A stretch of 15,356 nucleotides of DNA from Candidatus Wallbacteria bacterium (GCA_028687545.1 JAQTZZ010000033.1:31113-46468), one strand, 5' to 3'. Positions 1 to 8,806 are shown, counted from the first letter of the stretch. Program-made: numbers and translations. The notes: a model not told the origin generated them from the letters alone.

Positions 1-26
1 TAAACAATAAGTCTGAAGGGGGAACC

Positions 27-1301
27 ATGAAAAAAAATGGCACTGACAAAGTCCTGGAAGGGAAAATGGAGCGCAGCCTGGAACAGTATCGCGACATAGT
101 CGGCGATAATTGCCTTGACCAGCTGAAAGATATTGCCAGGCACCTGAGCGGGAAGAGCATTGTGCACGTGAATTCCACCAGGGCAGGCGGCGGAGTGGCC
201 GAAATTCTCAACTGGCTGGTGGCATTCATGGCTGAGCTTGGCCTGAAGGCCTCCTGGGAAGTGATAGACGGCACTGACGAATTTTTCCGCGTGACCAAGA
301 TGTTCCACAACGGACTGCAGGGTAATGATGTGCCTTTCACGGAAACCGAGCGGAAAATATACGAGCAGAACGCGGTCAGGAACGCGGAGAAACTGCGGGC
401 AAAGCTGGAAGCTGCTGACTATGTCTTTATCCATGATCCGCAGCCCGCACATCTGATCAACCTCTGCCCGAACAGGAAGGGCAAATGGGTCTGGCGCTGC
501 CACATCGATGCCAGTAATCCTGACCCAAAAGTCTGGAATTACCTGAGTAAAATTGTGGCCCCTTTTGACGCCAGCATTTTTTCCATGCCTGAATTCGCCC
601 GGAAACTGCCTCATTCTCAATTCATCATTGCGCCCAGCATAGACCCTTTGAGCGAAAAGAACAGGGAGATGAGTTCAGGCGAAGTTGATGAACTGATGAC
701 CAGATACAGCATCAGCCGCGATTTGCCCCTGATCACCCAGGTTTCCAGATTCGACAGATTCAAGGATCCGCTTGGAGTAGTGGAAGCTTTCAAGATCGTG
801 CGCAGGGATTTTCCCTGCCGCCTGATCCTGGCCGGCGCCGGGGCTGCGGACGACCCTGAAGGCAGCGCCGTGCATGCCGAGGTCCTGAAGGCAGTGGGAA
901 GAATGCCTGACGTGATGGTGATGATGCTGCCTGAAGATGCGCTGTTCATCAATGCCCTGCAGCGGGCCTCCGCGATCGTGGTGCAGAAGTCGGTCAAGGA
1001 GGGCTTCGGGCTCACAGTGACTGAAGCGCTCTGGAAGAAAAAGCCGGTGATCGGCGGCAACACAGGAGGCATCAAAATCCAGGTCAAGAACTATGAGACA
1101 GGATTCCTGGTCAACACGCCGCAGGAAGCAGCGGACAGGATCAGGGAGCTGCTGAAGAACCCTGAAATGATCGGGAAAATCGGAGAAAAAGCCCACTGGT
1201 ATGTTCGGGAGAATTTCCTGCTCACCAGGCAACTGCGGGACTACATGTCACTGATTTCCGGATTCACTCAAGGATTTGCCTCGTATTTAAAACAAGTTTG
1301 A
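27..1301 (+). CDS. treT: Trehalose glycosyltransferring synthase (TreT), GT4 family
   Basis: The 424-residue product matches the TreT branch of glycosyltransferase family 4, which reversibly joins NDP-glucose and glucose to make trehalose. Visible landmarks are the N-terminal glycine loop RAGGG at residues 52-56 after HVNST, WRCHIDAS near 156-163, the donor-binding RFDRFKDP at 241-248, and the GT4 E-x7-E motif (E325 and E333 in KEGFGLTVTEAL). These residues are all present, so the enzyme looks intact. There is no signal peptide, so it should be cytoplasmic. The ATG is preceded by an AAGGGGG ribosome site. It is the first visible gene of a sugar ABC-transporter operon, which suggests it works in the degradative direction on imported trehalose and releases NDP-glucose plus glucose. 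The promoter lies off the left edge. Direction and nucleotide preference cannot be read from sequence. Confidence 0.85.
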   Translation: MKKNGTDKVLEGKMERSLEQYRDIVGDNCLDQLKDIARHLSGKSIVHVNSTRAGGGVAEILNWLVAFMAELGLKASWEVIDGTDEFFRVTKMFHNGLQGNDVPFTETERKIYEQNAVRNAEKLRAKLEAADYVFIHDPQPAHLINLCPNRKGKWVWRCHIDASNPDPKVWNYLSKIVAPFDASIFSMPEFARKLPHSQFIIAPSIDPLSEKNREMSSGEVDELMTRYSISRDLPLITQVSRFDRFKDPLGVVEAFKIVRRDFPCRLILAGAGAADDPEGSAVHAEVLKAVGRMPDVMVMMLPEDALFINALQRASAIVVQKSVKEGFGLTVTEALWKKKPVIGGNTGGIKIQVKNYETGFLVNTPQEAADRIRELLKNPEMIGKIGEKAHWYVRENFLLTRQLRDYMSLISGFTQGFASYLKQV

Positions 1302-1303
1302 AA

Positions 1304-1337
1304 TATGAGCCTCTTGTCTTAAGATTAGAGGCTCATA
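1304..1337 (+). promoter_or_regulatory. Intercistronic stem-loop between treT and the binding-protein gene
   Basis: Arms TATGAGCCTCT (1304-1314) and AGAGGCTCATA (1327-1337) are perfectly complementary over 11 bp with a 12-nt loop. The loop itself contains the palindrome TCTTAAGA. It starts 2 nt after the treT stop. No T-tract follows, so it is not a standard intrinsic terminator. Such hairpins between an enzyme gene and a binding-protein gene often protect the mRNA 3' end or give differential expression; that role is inferred here. Confidence 0.7.
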
Positions 1338-1363
1338 TAATATACAAGTCAAAAGGGGGGCTG

Positions 1364-2680
1364 ATGGAGAAAATATCCGGATGCTTGTTACTGATCTCAA
1401 TCGCGGTTTCCCTGTTCCTAGTCACAGGCTGCGGTGGCGAAGAGCAGGCAGCTTCTCCCGGGCCTGTGGAAGCAGTTCAGACTTCCCAGGAGTCAAGCGG
1501 TGAAATCACGCTGGTCTACTGGAGGCATCATTACACACCTGAAAAGATAGCCATTGACAAGCTGATTGCGGAATATGAAGCGCAAAACCCTGGCGTGAAA
1601 ATTGTCTTCAACACCCTGTCATACGATACATATGTCAGCAAGCTGGTGGCCTCGATCGCGGCAGGGGAGGGGCCTGACATCATCAATATTCACAACAGCT
1701 GGGCCTATCAGTATGTGAAAAGCGGACTTCTCACGCCTGTACCGCCTGAAATCATGACTACAGCGGATATAGAACGGGATTTCTTCCCCCTGCTTTCCAG
1801 TTTCAAGAAGTACGACTCATATTACGGGCTGGCCATAGGGGCGAGCAATCTGGCCCTTTATTACAACACAAAGCTTTTCCGCGAGGCAGGACTCGATCCT
1901 GACCGCCCGCCCCAGACCTGGGAAGAGATGATGGAATCTGCCGCCAAAATCACCAGGCACGACGAACATGGAAGGCTGCAGGTGGCCGGAGCTGCGATCG
2001 GGCAGCCGCAGGGCCAGGCCTGGAATTACCTGACCGACTGCCTGATCCCGCAGAACGACTGCGGAAGCCTGGACAGTGATGAGAACCATGTGCTCTGGGA
2101 CTCCAGGTCAGGCTACGAAGCCATGGAATACATGATGGGATTCTGCAAAAACAATTACTATTCCTACATGTTCCTGCCGCCGTACGAAGCTTTCCGCCTG
2201 GGCCGCGCAGGCATGCTGATCGACGGAAGCTGGGCGATCTCTCAACTCAAGCGCGACACTCCTCCTGATTTCGAATACAGGATCGCGCCGATCCCGCATC
2301 ACAAAAAACAGGTAGTCTATGGCACTTACTGGGCCAACTGCGTGACCAAAAAGGCCACAGGCAGGGCCAGGCTGGAAGCCTGGAAATTCGTGAAATTCAT
2401 CACTTCCAAGGAAACAATGCTGAAATGGGTGGACTGGGTCGGTGAACTGCCCATGCGGCAGGAAGCAGCCATGGATCCGGAACTGAGGAAAAAATACCCG
2501 CAGCTTTCCGCCTTCCTGGACCAGATGCCCTATACTTACGCTTCGCTGAAGAAAGACGAGGGCAGGTACAAGCAGGAAATAGAGCTGGCCATCGAGCGTG
2601 TGTTGCTGCTTCATTACACTCCTGAACAGTCGATCTCGCAGGCTGCGCAGGAAATCAACCGGATGCTCGCGGCAAATTGA
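1364..2680 (+). CDS. Sugar ABC transporter substrate-binding lipoprotein (MalE-type)
   Basis: This is a 438-residue extracellular solute-binding protein of the family-1 (MalE) type. The ATG at 1364 is chosen because it follows a GGGGGG ribosome site and starts a lipoprotein signal peptide: a hydrophobic stretch at residues 7-19 ending in the lipobox LVTGC, with Cys23 lipidated. A longer in-frame start at 1298 would overlap treT and translate through the stem-loop, so it is rejected. The mature part has typical features: ITLVYWRHH, a lysine-rich helix with EYEAQNPGVKI, EGPDIINIHNSW, YYNTKLFREAGLDP-like and PQTWEE. It would capture sugar outside the membrane and deliver it to the two permeases encoded just downstream. 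With treT next door, trehalose or a related alpha-glucoside is the likely ligand, but the ligand is inferred from context only. Confidence 0.88.
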   Translation: MEKISGCLLLISIAVSLFLVTGCGGEEQAASPGPVEAVQTSQESSGEITLVYWRHHYTPEKIAIDKLIAEYEAQNPGVKIVFNTLSYDTYVSKLVASIAAGEGPDIINIHNSWAYQYVKSGLLTPVPPEIMTTADIERDFFPLLSSFKKYDSYYGLAIGASNLALYYNTKLFREAGLDPDRPPQTWEEMMESAAKITRHDEHGRLQVAGAAIGQPQGQAWNYLTDCLIPQNDCGSLDSDENHVLWDSRSGYEAMEYMMGFCKNNYYSYMFLPPYEAFRLGRAGMLIDGSWAISQLKRDTPPDFEYRIAPIPHHKKQVVYGTYWANCVTKKATGRARLEAWKFVKFITSKETMLKWVDWVGELPMRQEAAMDPELRKKYPQLSAFLDQMPYTYASLKKDEGRYKQEIELAIERVLLLHYTPEQSISQAAQEINRMLAAN

Positions 2681-2693
2681 AGGGGGAGGACAG

Positions 2694-3587
2694 ATGAACA
2701 GATTTTTTGAAATGGAAGATAAGACGCGCCGCATGTTCTGGGGTATGCTTTTCATCCTGCCTGCAGTTGTTTATTTTATCTGCCTGAACATCTGGCCCAT
2801 GTTTTACTCATTCTTTCTGAGCTTCAACGACTGGAACCTTCTCAATCCAGATAAGAATTTCGTTTTTCTGAATAATTATTTCGCCCTGCTCCACGATACA
2901 GTCTTCCTGAGATGCCTGATCAACAATTTCTGCTACACTCTGGTGGCGGTTCCGGTCGGGCTCGTGCTGTCCCTTGCCATCGCCCTATTGCTTAATTCAG
3001 GCATCCGCTGGCTCGGGCTTTTCCGCTTCATGATCTTCATGCCTGTGATCACCTCAGGCATTGCAGCCGGCTATATCTGGATGTGGCTGTATGAACCGAC
3101 CTTCGGACTGATCAATCACCTGCTTTCATTCGTGCACCTGCAATGCCCGTTTCTGCTCAGCCCGTATACAGCGCTTGCTTCGATCGCCCTGATGACTGTC
3201 TGGAAAAGCCTGGGATTCCAGGTGGTGATTCTCCTGGCAGGCCTGACCACGATCCCTGACTCGATTTACCAGGCTGCGGAAATGGATGGAGCTACCGGTT
3301 TCCGGCGCTTCTGGCATGTCACTCTGCCACTCCTCAATCCGACCATGGTGTTTCTTTCAGTGATGGGGGTGATGAACGGGCTGCAGCTCTTCGGCGAGAT
3401 CTTTGTGATGGCTCCCAACGGCGGCCCGCTGAACAGCACCAGGACAGTGGTCTTCCACATCCAGCAGACAGCCTTCAGGTCATACCAGATGGGCTACGGC
3501 TCTGCCATGACCTTTGTGCTGTTCGCGATCATCCTGGCAGTGACAGTGTTCCAGATGAAAGTACTGACCAAGAAATTCGAATACTAA
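2694..3587 (+). CDS. Sugar ABC transporter permease, MalF/UgpA type
   Basis: The product has 297 residues with about six membrane segments and the cytoplasmic EAA loop that contacts the ATPase (EAA-MDGA-GF---WHVTLP, about residues 194-213). The ATG at 2694 follows a strong AGGGGGAGGA site and sits 13 nt after the stop of the binding-protein gene. An in-frame start at 2598 would overlap that gene by 80 bp and lacks a ribosome site. The short N-terminus before the first membrane span (starting near residue 14) fits the small MalF-like permeases of CUT1 transporters rather than the long enterobacterial MalF. It would form a heterodimeric pore with the next gene product. Confidence 0.9.
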   Translation: MNRFFEMEDKTRRMFWGMLFILPAVVYFICLNIWPMFYSFFLSFNDWNLLNPDKNFVFLNNYFALLHDTVFLRCLINNFCYTLVAVPVGLVLSLAIALLLNSGIRWLGLFRFMIFMPVITSGIAAGYIWMWLYEPTFGLINHLLSFVHLQCPFLLSPYTALASIALMTVWKSLGFQVVILLAGLTTIPDSIYQAAEMDGATGFRRFWHVTLPLLNPTMVFLSVMGVMNGLQLFGEIFVMAPNGGPLNSTRTVVFHIQQTAFRSYQMGYGSAMTFVLFAIILAVTVFQMKVLTKKFEY

Positions 3588-3630
3588 GAAGCAGCCAAAA
3601 CGAAGATGTTTAAATAAGCTGAGGTGAAAC

Positions 3631-4452
3631 ATGGAATCCAAACTGAAAAAATTCTCCATCTACCTTGCTCTTTCAGGCATCGCCTTTCTAATGGTTTTCC
3701 CCTTTCTCTGGACTATACTGAGTTCTTTCAAGCCTCCGCATGAGATCATCTGCATCCCGCCCACATTCTGGCCCAAGGATTTTACCTTTGACAATTACAA
3801 GGAAATCTTGAAAGCAGCCCATTTCGGCAGATGGTATCTGAACAGCCTGGTCGTAGCCGGGGTAGTCACAGTGAGCGTCTGTTTTTTCAGTTCCCTGGCC
3901 GGTTATTCTCTGGCCAAATTCGAATATCCTTACAGAAACACCATTTTCTACCTGATCCTCTCCACCATGATGGTGCCCATGCAGATGCTGGTGATACCCT
4001 GGTATATCCTGGCAATTCATTTCAAGCTCTGCGATACATATCTTGGGTTGATCATACCCGGCCTGATCAGCGCTTTCGGGATTTTCCTGATGAAGCAGTT
4101 CATGGAAGGGATCCCTAATTCACTGATCGAGGCAGCCCGCCTTGATGGAGCTGGTGAAATCACGATCTTCACCAGGATAATACTGCCACTGGTCAAGCCT
4201 TCCATGGCTGCGCTGGCCATCTTCACCTTTACAGGCAACTGGGACTCCTTCCTCTGGCCTCTGATCATGACAAACAGCGAAGTCATGAAGACCCTGCCTG
4301 TCGGGCTGAACGGATTTGCCGGACAGTACGGGATCGAATACCACATCATCATGGCTGCCGCCAATCTGGTGGTGATCCCGTCGATCGTGGTGTTCATAGC
4401 TATGCAGAAGCAGATCATCCAGGGTATAACTCTTTCCGGACTTAAGGGATAA
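3631..4452 (+). CDS. Sugar ABC transporter permease, MalG/UgpE type
   Basis: The product has 273 residues, six predicted membrane spans and an intact EAA loop (EAARLDGAGEITIFTRIILP, about residues 167-186). The N-terminal span FLMVFPFLWTILSSFKPP followed by a periplasmic segment is characteristic of the MalG partner. It starts 43 nt after the malF-like stop with a GAGGTG ribosome site. It pairs with the preceding permease and the following ATPase in a carbohydrate-uptake transporter of the CUT1 class. Confidence 0.9.
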   Translation: MESKLKKFSIYLALSGIAFLMVFPFLWTILSSFKPPHEIICIPPTFWPKDFTFDNYKEILKAAHFGRWYLNSLVVAGVVTVSVCFFSSLAGYSLAKFEYPYRNTIFYLILSTMMVPMQMLVIPWYILAIHFKLCDTYLGLIIPGLISAFGIFLMKQFMEGIPNSLIEAARLDGAGEITIFTRIILPLVKPSMAALAIFTFTGNWDSFLWPLIMTNSEVMKTLPVGLNGFAGQYGIEYHIIMAAANLVVIPSIVVFIAMQKQIIQGITLSGLKG

Positions 4453-4486
4453 TTGAACGGAAAATATTAAATGCGAGGAGGGGCAT

Positions 4487-5608
<1,122 letters not shown>

Positions 5609-5663
5609 AATTTGAACCGGGTCTATACATTTGACAGAATGTTGAAATAGAAAAAGTGACCGT

Positions 5664-5856
5664 ATCTTAACAGTATAAGATTAGGACATGTCGTTTTCTG
5701 CGAGATCGGGGTCTGGTCGTTCTTCCAGAGCTTTTCCCCAAATCCGACCTGACCCCGTCTGAAGGCATTCAAAATGCAGTCAAAGGGAGGGTTTTCCCCT
5801 CCCTTTGAGATTCCTCCCATCAGAGGGACTCCGCCCCTCTGAACACCCCGGCGGGG
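5664..5856. repeat. Intergenic cluster of tandem stem-loops
   Basis: The gap after the transporter operon contains at least six inverted repeats in under 200 bp: ATCTTA/TAAGAT (5664-5681); CGGGGTC-TGGTCG (5707-5719) against CGACC-TGACCCCG (5745-5757) with one mismatch; GCATT/AATGC (5765-5777); a 12-bp perfect stem TCAAAGGGAGGG/CCCTCCCTTTGA (5780-5808, 5-nt loop); TCAGAGGG/CCCTCTGA (5820-5842); and CCCCGGCGGGG (5846-5856). None is followed by a clear T-tract. The arrangement resembles a compound intergenic repeat or non-autonomous element rather than a single terminator, although it may also stop or protect the operon transcript. A 79-codon open frame on the - strand here is probably an artefact of the GC-rich hairpins. 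Confidence 0.6.
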
Positions 5857-6085
5857 AGTCAATGGATTCTGCTCCTCTCAAGGTAAGCAATTACCATCAG
5901 TTTGATAACAGAATTGGTTTTCTGACTAAGGAAGTGGCTGCTTCTTTACCCAAGATTTGGTTCACCCCTCTCGACCCCGCCATATGTAAGTTCGACTAAA
6001 AGGGAGATAGGAGAAGAAGGAAAATTAGGGGCAGGTCTTGAAAATTAGCGTTTGGAAAAGAAACTGGGCCTGACTTTGTGACAGG
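5857..6085. other. Gene-free stretch, nothing convincing
   Basis: No reading frame here has a ribosome site or recognisable protein features. Minor structure includes GGTAA/TTACC at 5882-5895 and a direct repeat GAAAATTAG at 6020-6028 and 6040-6048, spaced 20 bp apart. CTGAC and GTCAG arms sit just past the end of the - strand kinase gene at about 6065-6087 and could form a weak hairpin in its 3' UTR. Confidence 0.4.
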
Positions 6086-7275
6086 TCAGATGATCCTTCC
6101 GGCAATGGAGAGAAGCTCGTCCAGATAGCCGTTCTGGATCCTGGTGATAAGCGAATCCAGCCAGCCAGGCAGCTTTCTTTTTCCCAGTTCGATAGCTGGC
6201 AGCCTGCCTGACAGCATCCACAAAGAGTGCATGACACCCAGCAGCTCAGCCGCTTTCATGCAGTTCCGCACTTCACCCGGTTTATAGGATGTTCCGGCAG
6301 CGGTATTGATGCTGCTGATATAATGTTCCAGGCATTCGTCGACATTGATCAGGCTGAAATGATCGCCGTAAAACACGTTCAGCAGATCCTGTTCGACAGG
6401 GCCGGTACCCAGCAGATGCCAGTCAAAGAGTATGGCAGGGTCGGCTGGAGACCATTTATCAGGCACAGCCACATTGCCTGGAAAGAAGTCATTGTAATTG
6501 AATGTCTGGGGCCTGGAAGCCAGGTGTTTTTTTAGGCTTTCCATACGATCACAGATCGATAAAAGTGACCCTGCATGAGGGGATAGCCTGGCGCCGGTTA
6601 CAGGAGAGGCAAGGATTTTTTTCAGCATTCTGGAGAGCATTGGAGCTTTCAACTGGCTTCCTTCATGTTCAGAAAGCCAGGGCCACCTGGCCCTCAGATC
6701 GCCGCATGAGGATTCCCTCAGGCCTGCCAGGTGCAGCCTGACATAGAAATCCAGAATTGACCTCGCTTCATCAAAACTCCACTTGTGATCATTTCCCCTG
6801 AGATTCGCCCTCAAGGTGAGGTCTTCCATGATCAGGGCATTTTCGCCTGACTTTAGCATGGATTTGAAATAAACTGCGGCTGTGGGTACTCCCAGATCAG
6901 GGAGTAATTGATAAGCATGAAATTCCCGGACATGTTCATAAGGATCATCCTGGTTCACTGTCTCAGAATCGGATTCCGGAGGCACAGTCAGTTTGACGAT
7001 CACCCTGGAAGGAACAGTTCTGCTGTCAGACTTCAATTCCACGCTCAAAACCTGATTGAATCCGCCTTTGGCCTGAAGCAGGGTCTCGTGTATATCGCTG
7101 ACCTTCCATCCCAGGTTATCCCTGAACCATTCCGATTCAGACCTGTAAAGAGACGAAAAGGGTTTATTTCTGCAGTTCTTCAGGTATATACCATTTGTCC
7201 TGGTTGTAATAAATCCCTGCCCAGAGCGAAAAGGCGATCCACTTCTTGCAGATACTCAGATGCGTTTGTGATCAT
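6086..7275 (-). pseudogene. Aminoglycoside/choline-type kinase (APH fold), frameshifted
   Basis: Most of an APH-fold small-molecule kinase is readable on the - strand. The N-lobe has VIVKL (probable ATP-binding Lys) and REFHAYQLL. The C-lobe has YNDFFPGN in place of the usual HxDxxxxN, so the first His is Tyr, and ILFDWHLLGTGPVEQDL as the metal-binding Asp segment. The frame with these motifs stays open back to a stop at 7256-7258 but has no ATG, GTG or TTG start before a TTG at 7048 that would cut off the glycine-loop region (GGFNQVLSVEL). A different frame starts at ATG 7275 (MITNASEYLQEVDRLFALGR) and hits TGA at about 7189-7187. Removing one TA from the GTATATACC run near 7184-7192 fuses both into 395 residues. 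It is therefore a recent frameshift, a sequencing error, or a phase switch. The substrate is unknown; relatives phosphorylate antibiotics, choline or other alcohols. Confidence 0.7.
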
Positions 7276-7311
7276 AATAGAAAGATATCAGTATGTTCCG
7301 GGCATTGTCAA
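7276..7311 (-). promoter_or_regulatory. Probable promoter of the kinase gene, leaderless start
   Basis: On the - strand a perfect TTGACA (7311-7306) is followed after 18 bp by TATCTT (7287-7282). The ATG at 7275 begins 6 nt further on, about where transcription would begin, and no ribosome binding site precedes it. This supports 7275 as the original start and suggests a leaderless message. Confidence 0.45.
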
Positions 7312-7344
7312 AGCTCTGACACACCAGTCAAAAAAGGTTCCTGA

Positions 7345-7373
7345 ATTACAAATCGAAAAAATTGATTTATAAT
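7345..7373 (+). promoter_or_regulatory. Probable promoter of the membrane-protein gene
   Basis: ATTACA (7345-7350, 4 of 6 consensus positions) is separated by 17 bp from a perfect TATAAT (7368-7373). Transcription would begin near 7380. That places the first in-frame ATG (7377) outside the message and makes the GGAGG at 7385-7389 the likely ribosome site. Confidence 0.45.
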
Positions 7374-7376
7374 AGA

Positions 7377-8483
7377 ATGATTGCGGAGGTAAGCCTGAGA
7401 AAATCTATTTTTTATCATCCAGCAGCCAATGATCCTGTTTATCGGTTTTTCGCCGTGCCGTTAGGTGAAAAAGCCATACCTGCGGCTCTGCTTTATTTTC
7501 TGTTCAGCTTCGGAGGCACTATACTGCTCAGCCTGGCCGGGGGTACGCTTTACCGGAACGGATCACTGATTCCTCTCAGCCATGATTATCTGAATCTGAT
7601 CAATCTTGGCCTGCTCTCCCCGCTGGGTGCAATTGTGACTGTCAATTTTTATCGTCGGCTTTCCCGTTTTCTGCGCTGCCTGGTCCGCGGTGACTGGGGT
7701 TCAGACACAGAAGGGGCTGCTGAGCTCCATTCCATGGTAAAGCCAATGTATCAAAGCTCTCTGGCTTCCTGGCTTTCCTTTATTTCAGGTTCGGTAATAG
7801 CAGTGATTTCCATGCTGCTACGGCCGGGCTGGTGGCTGGGAATTCATGGAGGATTTACCGCATTCTACGCCCGGATCTTCATCTGCCTGAATTATGGAGT
7901 GATCATCCTGATGCTCTACAAATCTCTGGTTACAGGATTTTTGCTGCTCCGCACCATGCGCCTCGGCTTGCGGATCAGGCCGCTGCACCCGGACCGCTGC
8001 GGCGGGCTTAAAGTGATCGGAGATCTGTCCTTGTCAATGCACTATTTTCTGACTGTCGTGCTGCTCTATCTCGGACTGCTGGCTTTATTCGAACCTGAAT
8101 GCCAGCAGAATCCTGTGTTCTGGTTCATGTTTTTCCTGGTGCTGCTGGTGGCACTCTCTTCTCCCGTCTATTCGCTCGCCGGTGTACACCGGATGATGCA
8201 GGCGACCCGCCAGAGGATGCTGCTGCGCCTTTCCAGTTCTCTGCAGAATTCCCTGGAGAAGGTGCCTGGCGGTGATGACCTGGCTGCAATGCAGTCAGTT
8301 CAAGGCCTGACTGAACTTTACCGCCTCGCCGAGTCAATGCCTGTCTGGCCTTATGAATTCGGTTCAATGGCCAGGCTGATTTCCTCGATAATCATGACTC
8401 CGCTGGCAATGCTGATCAACATGCTGTCCAGCGGCGACAGCCTGGTTTCCCATCTGGACAAGCTGCGTTTCTGGGGAAACTAA
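7377..8483 (+). CDS. Polytopic membrane protein with HPDRCGGL motif, unknown function
   Basis: The product is 368 residues from the ATG at 7377, with about six to seven hydrophobic spans (for example LLYFLFSFGGTILLSLAGG, WLSFISGSVIAVISMLL, YGVIILMLYKSLVTGFLLL, YFLTVVLLYLGLLALF, FWFMFFLVLLVALSS). Between spans four and five is RIRPLHPDRCGGLKVIGDL, a loop seen in a set of uncharacterised bacterial membrane proteins. The cytoplasmic tail after the last clear pair of spans is helical (HRMMQATRQRMLLRLSSSL). The start is uncertain: the promoter and the GGAGG at 7385-7389 would better fit initiation at CTG 7395 (spacing 5 nt), giving 362 residues. It is divergent from the broken kinase gene. I do not recognise a function. 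Confidence 0.75.
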   Translation: MIAEVSLRKSIFYHPAANDPVYRFFAVPLGEKAIPAALLYFLFSFGGTILLSLAGGTLYRNGSLIPLSHDYLNLINLGLLSPLGAIVTVNFYRRLSRFLRCLVRGDWGSDTEGAAELHSMVKPMYQSSLASWLSFISGSVIAVISMLLRPGWWLGIHGGFTAFYARIFICLNYGVIILMLYKSLVTGFLLLRTMRLGLRIRPLHPDRCGGLKVIGDLSLSMHYFLTVVLLYLGLLALFEPECQQNPVFWFMFFLVLLVALSSPVYSLAGVHRMMQATRQRMLLRLSSSLQNSLEKVPGGDDLAAMQSVQGLTELYRLAESMPVWPYEFGSMARLISSIIMTPLAMLINMLSSGDSLVSHLDKLRFWGN

Positions 8484-8535
8484 CAGCTACTGGCTTTCCT
8501 GATTCAATTGTTTTCCCCCTTATACTCCATACTTT

Positions 8536-8557
8536 TAATTCACTTATAACTGAATTA
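8536..8557. repeat. Small AT-rich inverted repeat
   Basis: TAATTCA (8536-8542) and TGAATTA (8551-8557) form a 7-bp perfect stem with an 8-nt loop, 52 bp after the membrane-protein stop. It could be a weak transcript end or a protein-binding site. No T-tract follows. Confidence 0.35.
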
Positions 8558-8578
8558 TTATCGATCCTGATGCTAAAA

Positions 8579-8631
8579 AGAAGTTTCATCCTGTTTCATC
8601 CAGCTTCTTTATTTTTGTTGCTGAATGAAGC
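8579..8631. repeat. Dispersed stem-loop repeat, copy 1
   Basis: Positions 8595-8631 match 10287-10323 at 31 of 37 bases without gaps, and weaker similarity extends leftward to 8579. The copy can fold on its own: TTCATCCAGC (8595-8604) pairs with GCTGAATGAA (8620-8629) with one mismatch. The same arms recur at 11947-11995. The copy abuts the left boundary of the papain-type remnant. Confidence 0.55.
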
Positions 8632-8806
8632 GGGAGATCCGAACCATGCCGTGATGCTGGTGGGCTGGGACGATTCGATGGGGCAGGGCGGTTGCTGGAT
8701 CCTCAAGAATTCCAGCAGCGCCCAATGGGGGGAAGGCGGATTCATGTACATCGGATACGGCAAATCCAGGGTCGGGGTATGTCCGACTGTGATGATCGGG
8801 AATTGA
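8630..8806 (+). pseudogene. C-terminal remnant of a C1 (papain-type) cysteine peptidase
   Basis: The translated piece GDPNHAVMLVGWDD contains the catalytic His region (His codon at 8645), and CWILKNSSSAQWGEGGFMYI contains the catalytic Asn region (Asn codon at 8708) of C1A peptidases. The usual KNSWG is KNSSS here, a change in a strongly conserved position. The catalytic-Cys half, propeptide and signal peptide are absent: upstream sequence to 8484 shows no peptidase homology in any frame. An ATG at 8570 opens the frame but has no ribosome site, and its first 20 codons are unlike peptidases. This is best read as the 3' end of a deleted gene that cannot make an active enzyme. Confidence 0.7.

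Noticed and set aside
1298-1363. An upstream in-frame ATG for the binding-protein gene.
   Set aside because: It overlaps the treT stop, crosses the stem-loop and would bury the lipoprotein signal peptide 22 residues inside.
5780-5808. The 12-bp stem as a classic intrinsic terminator for the transporter operon.
   Set aside because: No run of T follows it on either strand, and it lies 170 bp after the stop among other hairpins.
5623-5862. A 79-codon frame on the - strand and a 64-codon frame on the + strand at 5805-5999.
   Set aside because: The first lies across the stem-loop cluster and the second begins inside it; neither has a ribosome site or recognisable domains.
6908-7372. A 154-codon + strand frame opposite the kinase gene.
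   Set aside because: It is the antisense shadow of the kinase N-lobe, which has clear family motifs on the other strand.
8570-8629. The ATG at 8570 as the start of a short intact peptidase-like protein.
   Set aside because: No ribosome site, the first 20 codons coincide with a dispersed repeat, and the catalytic Cys half is missing.
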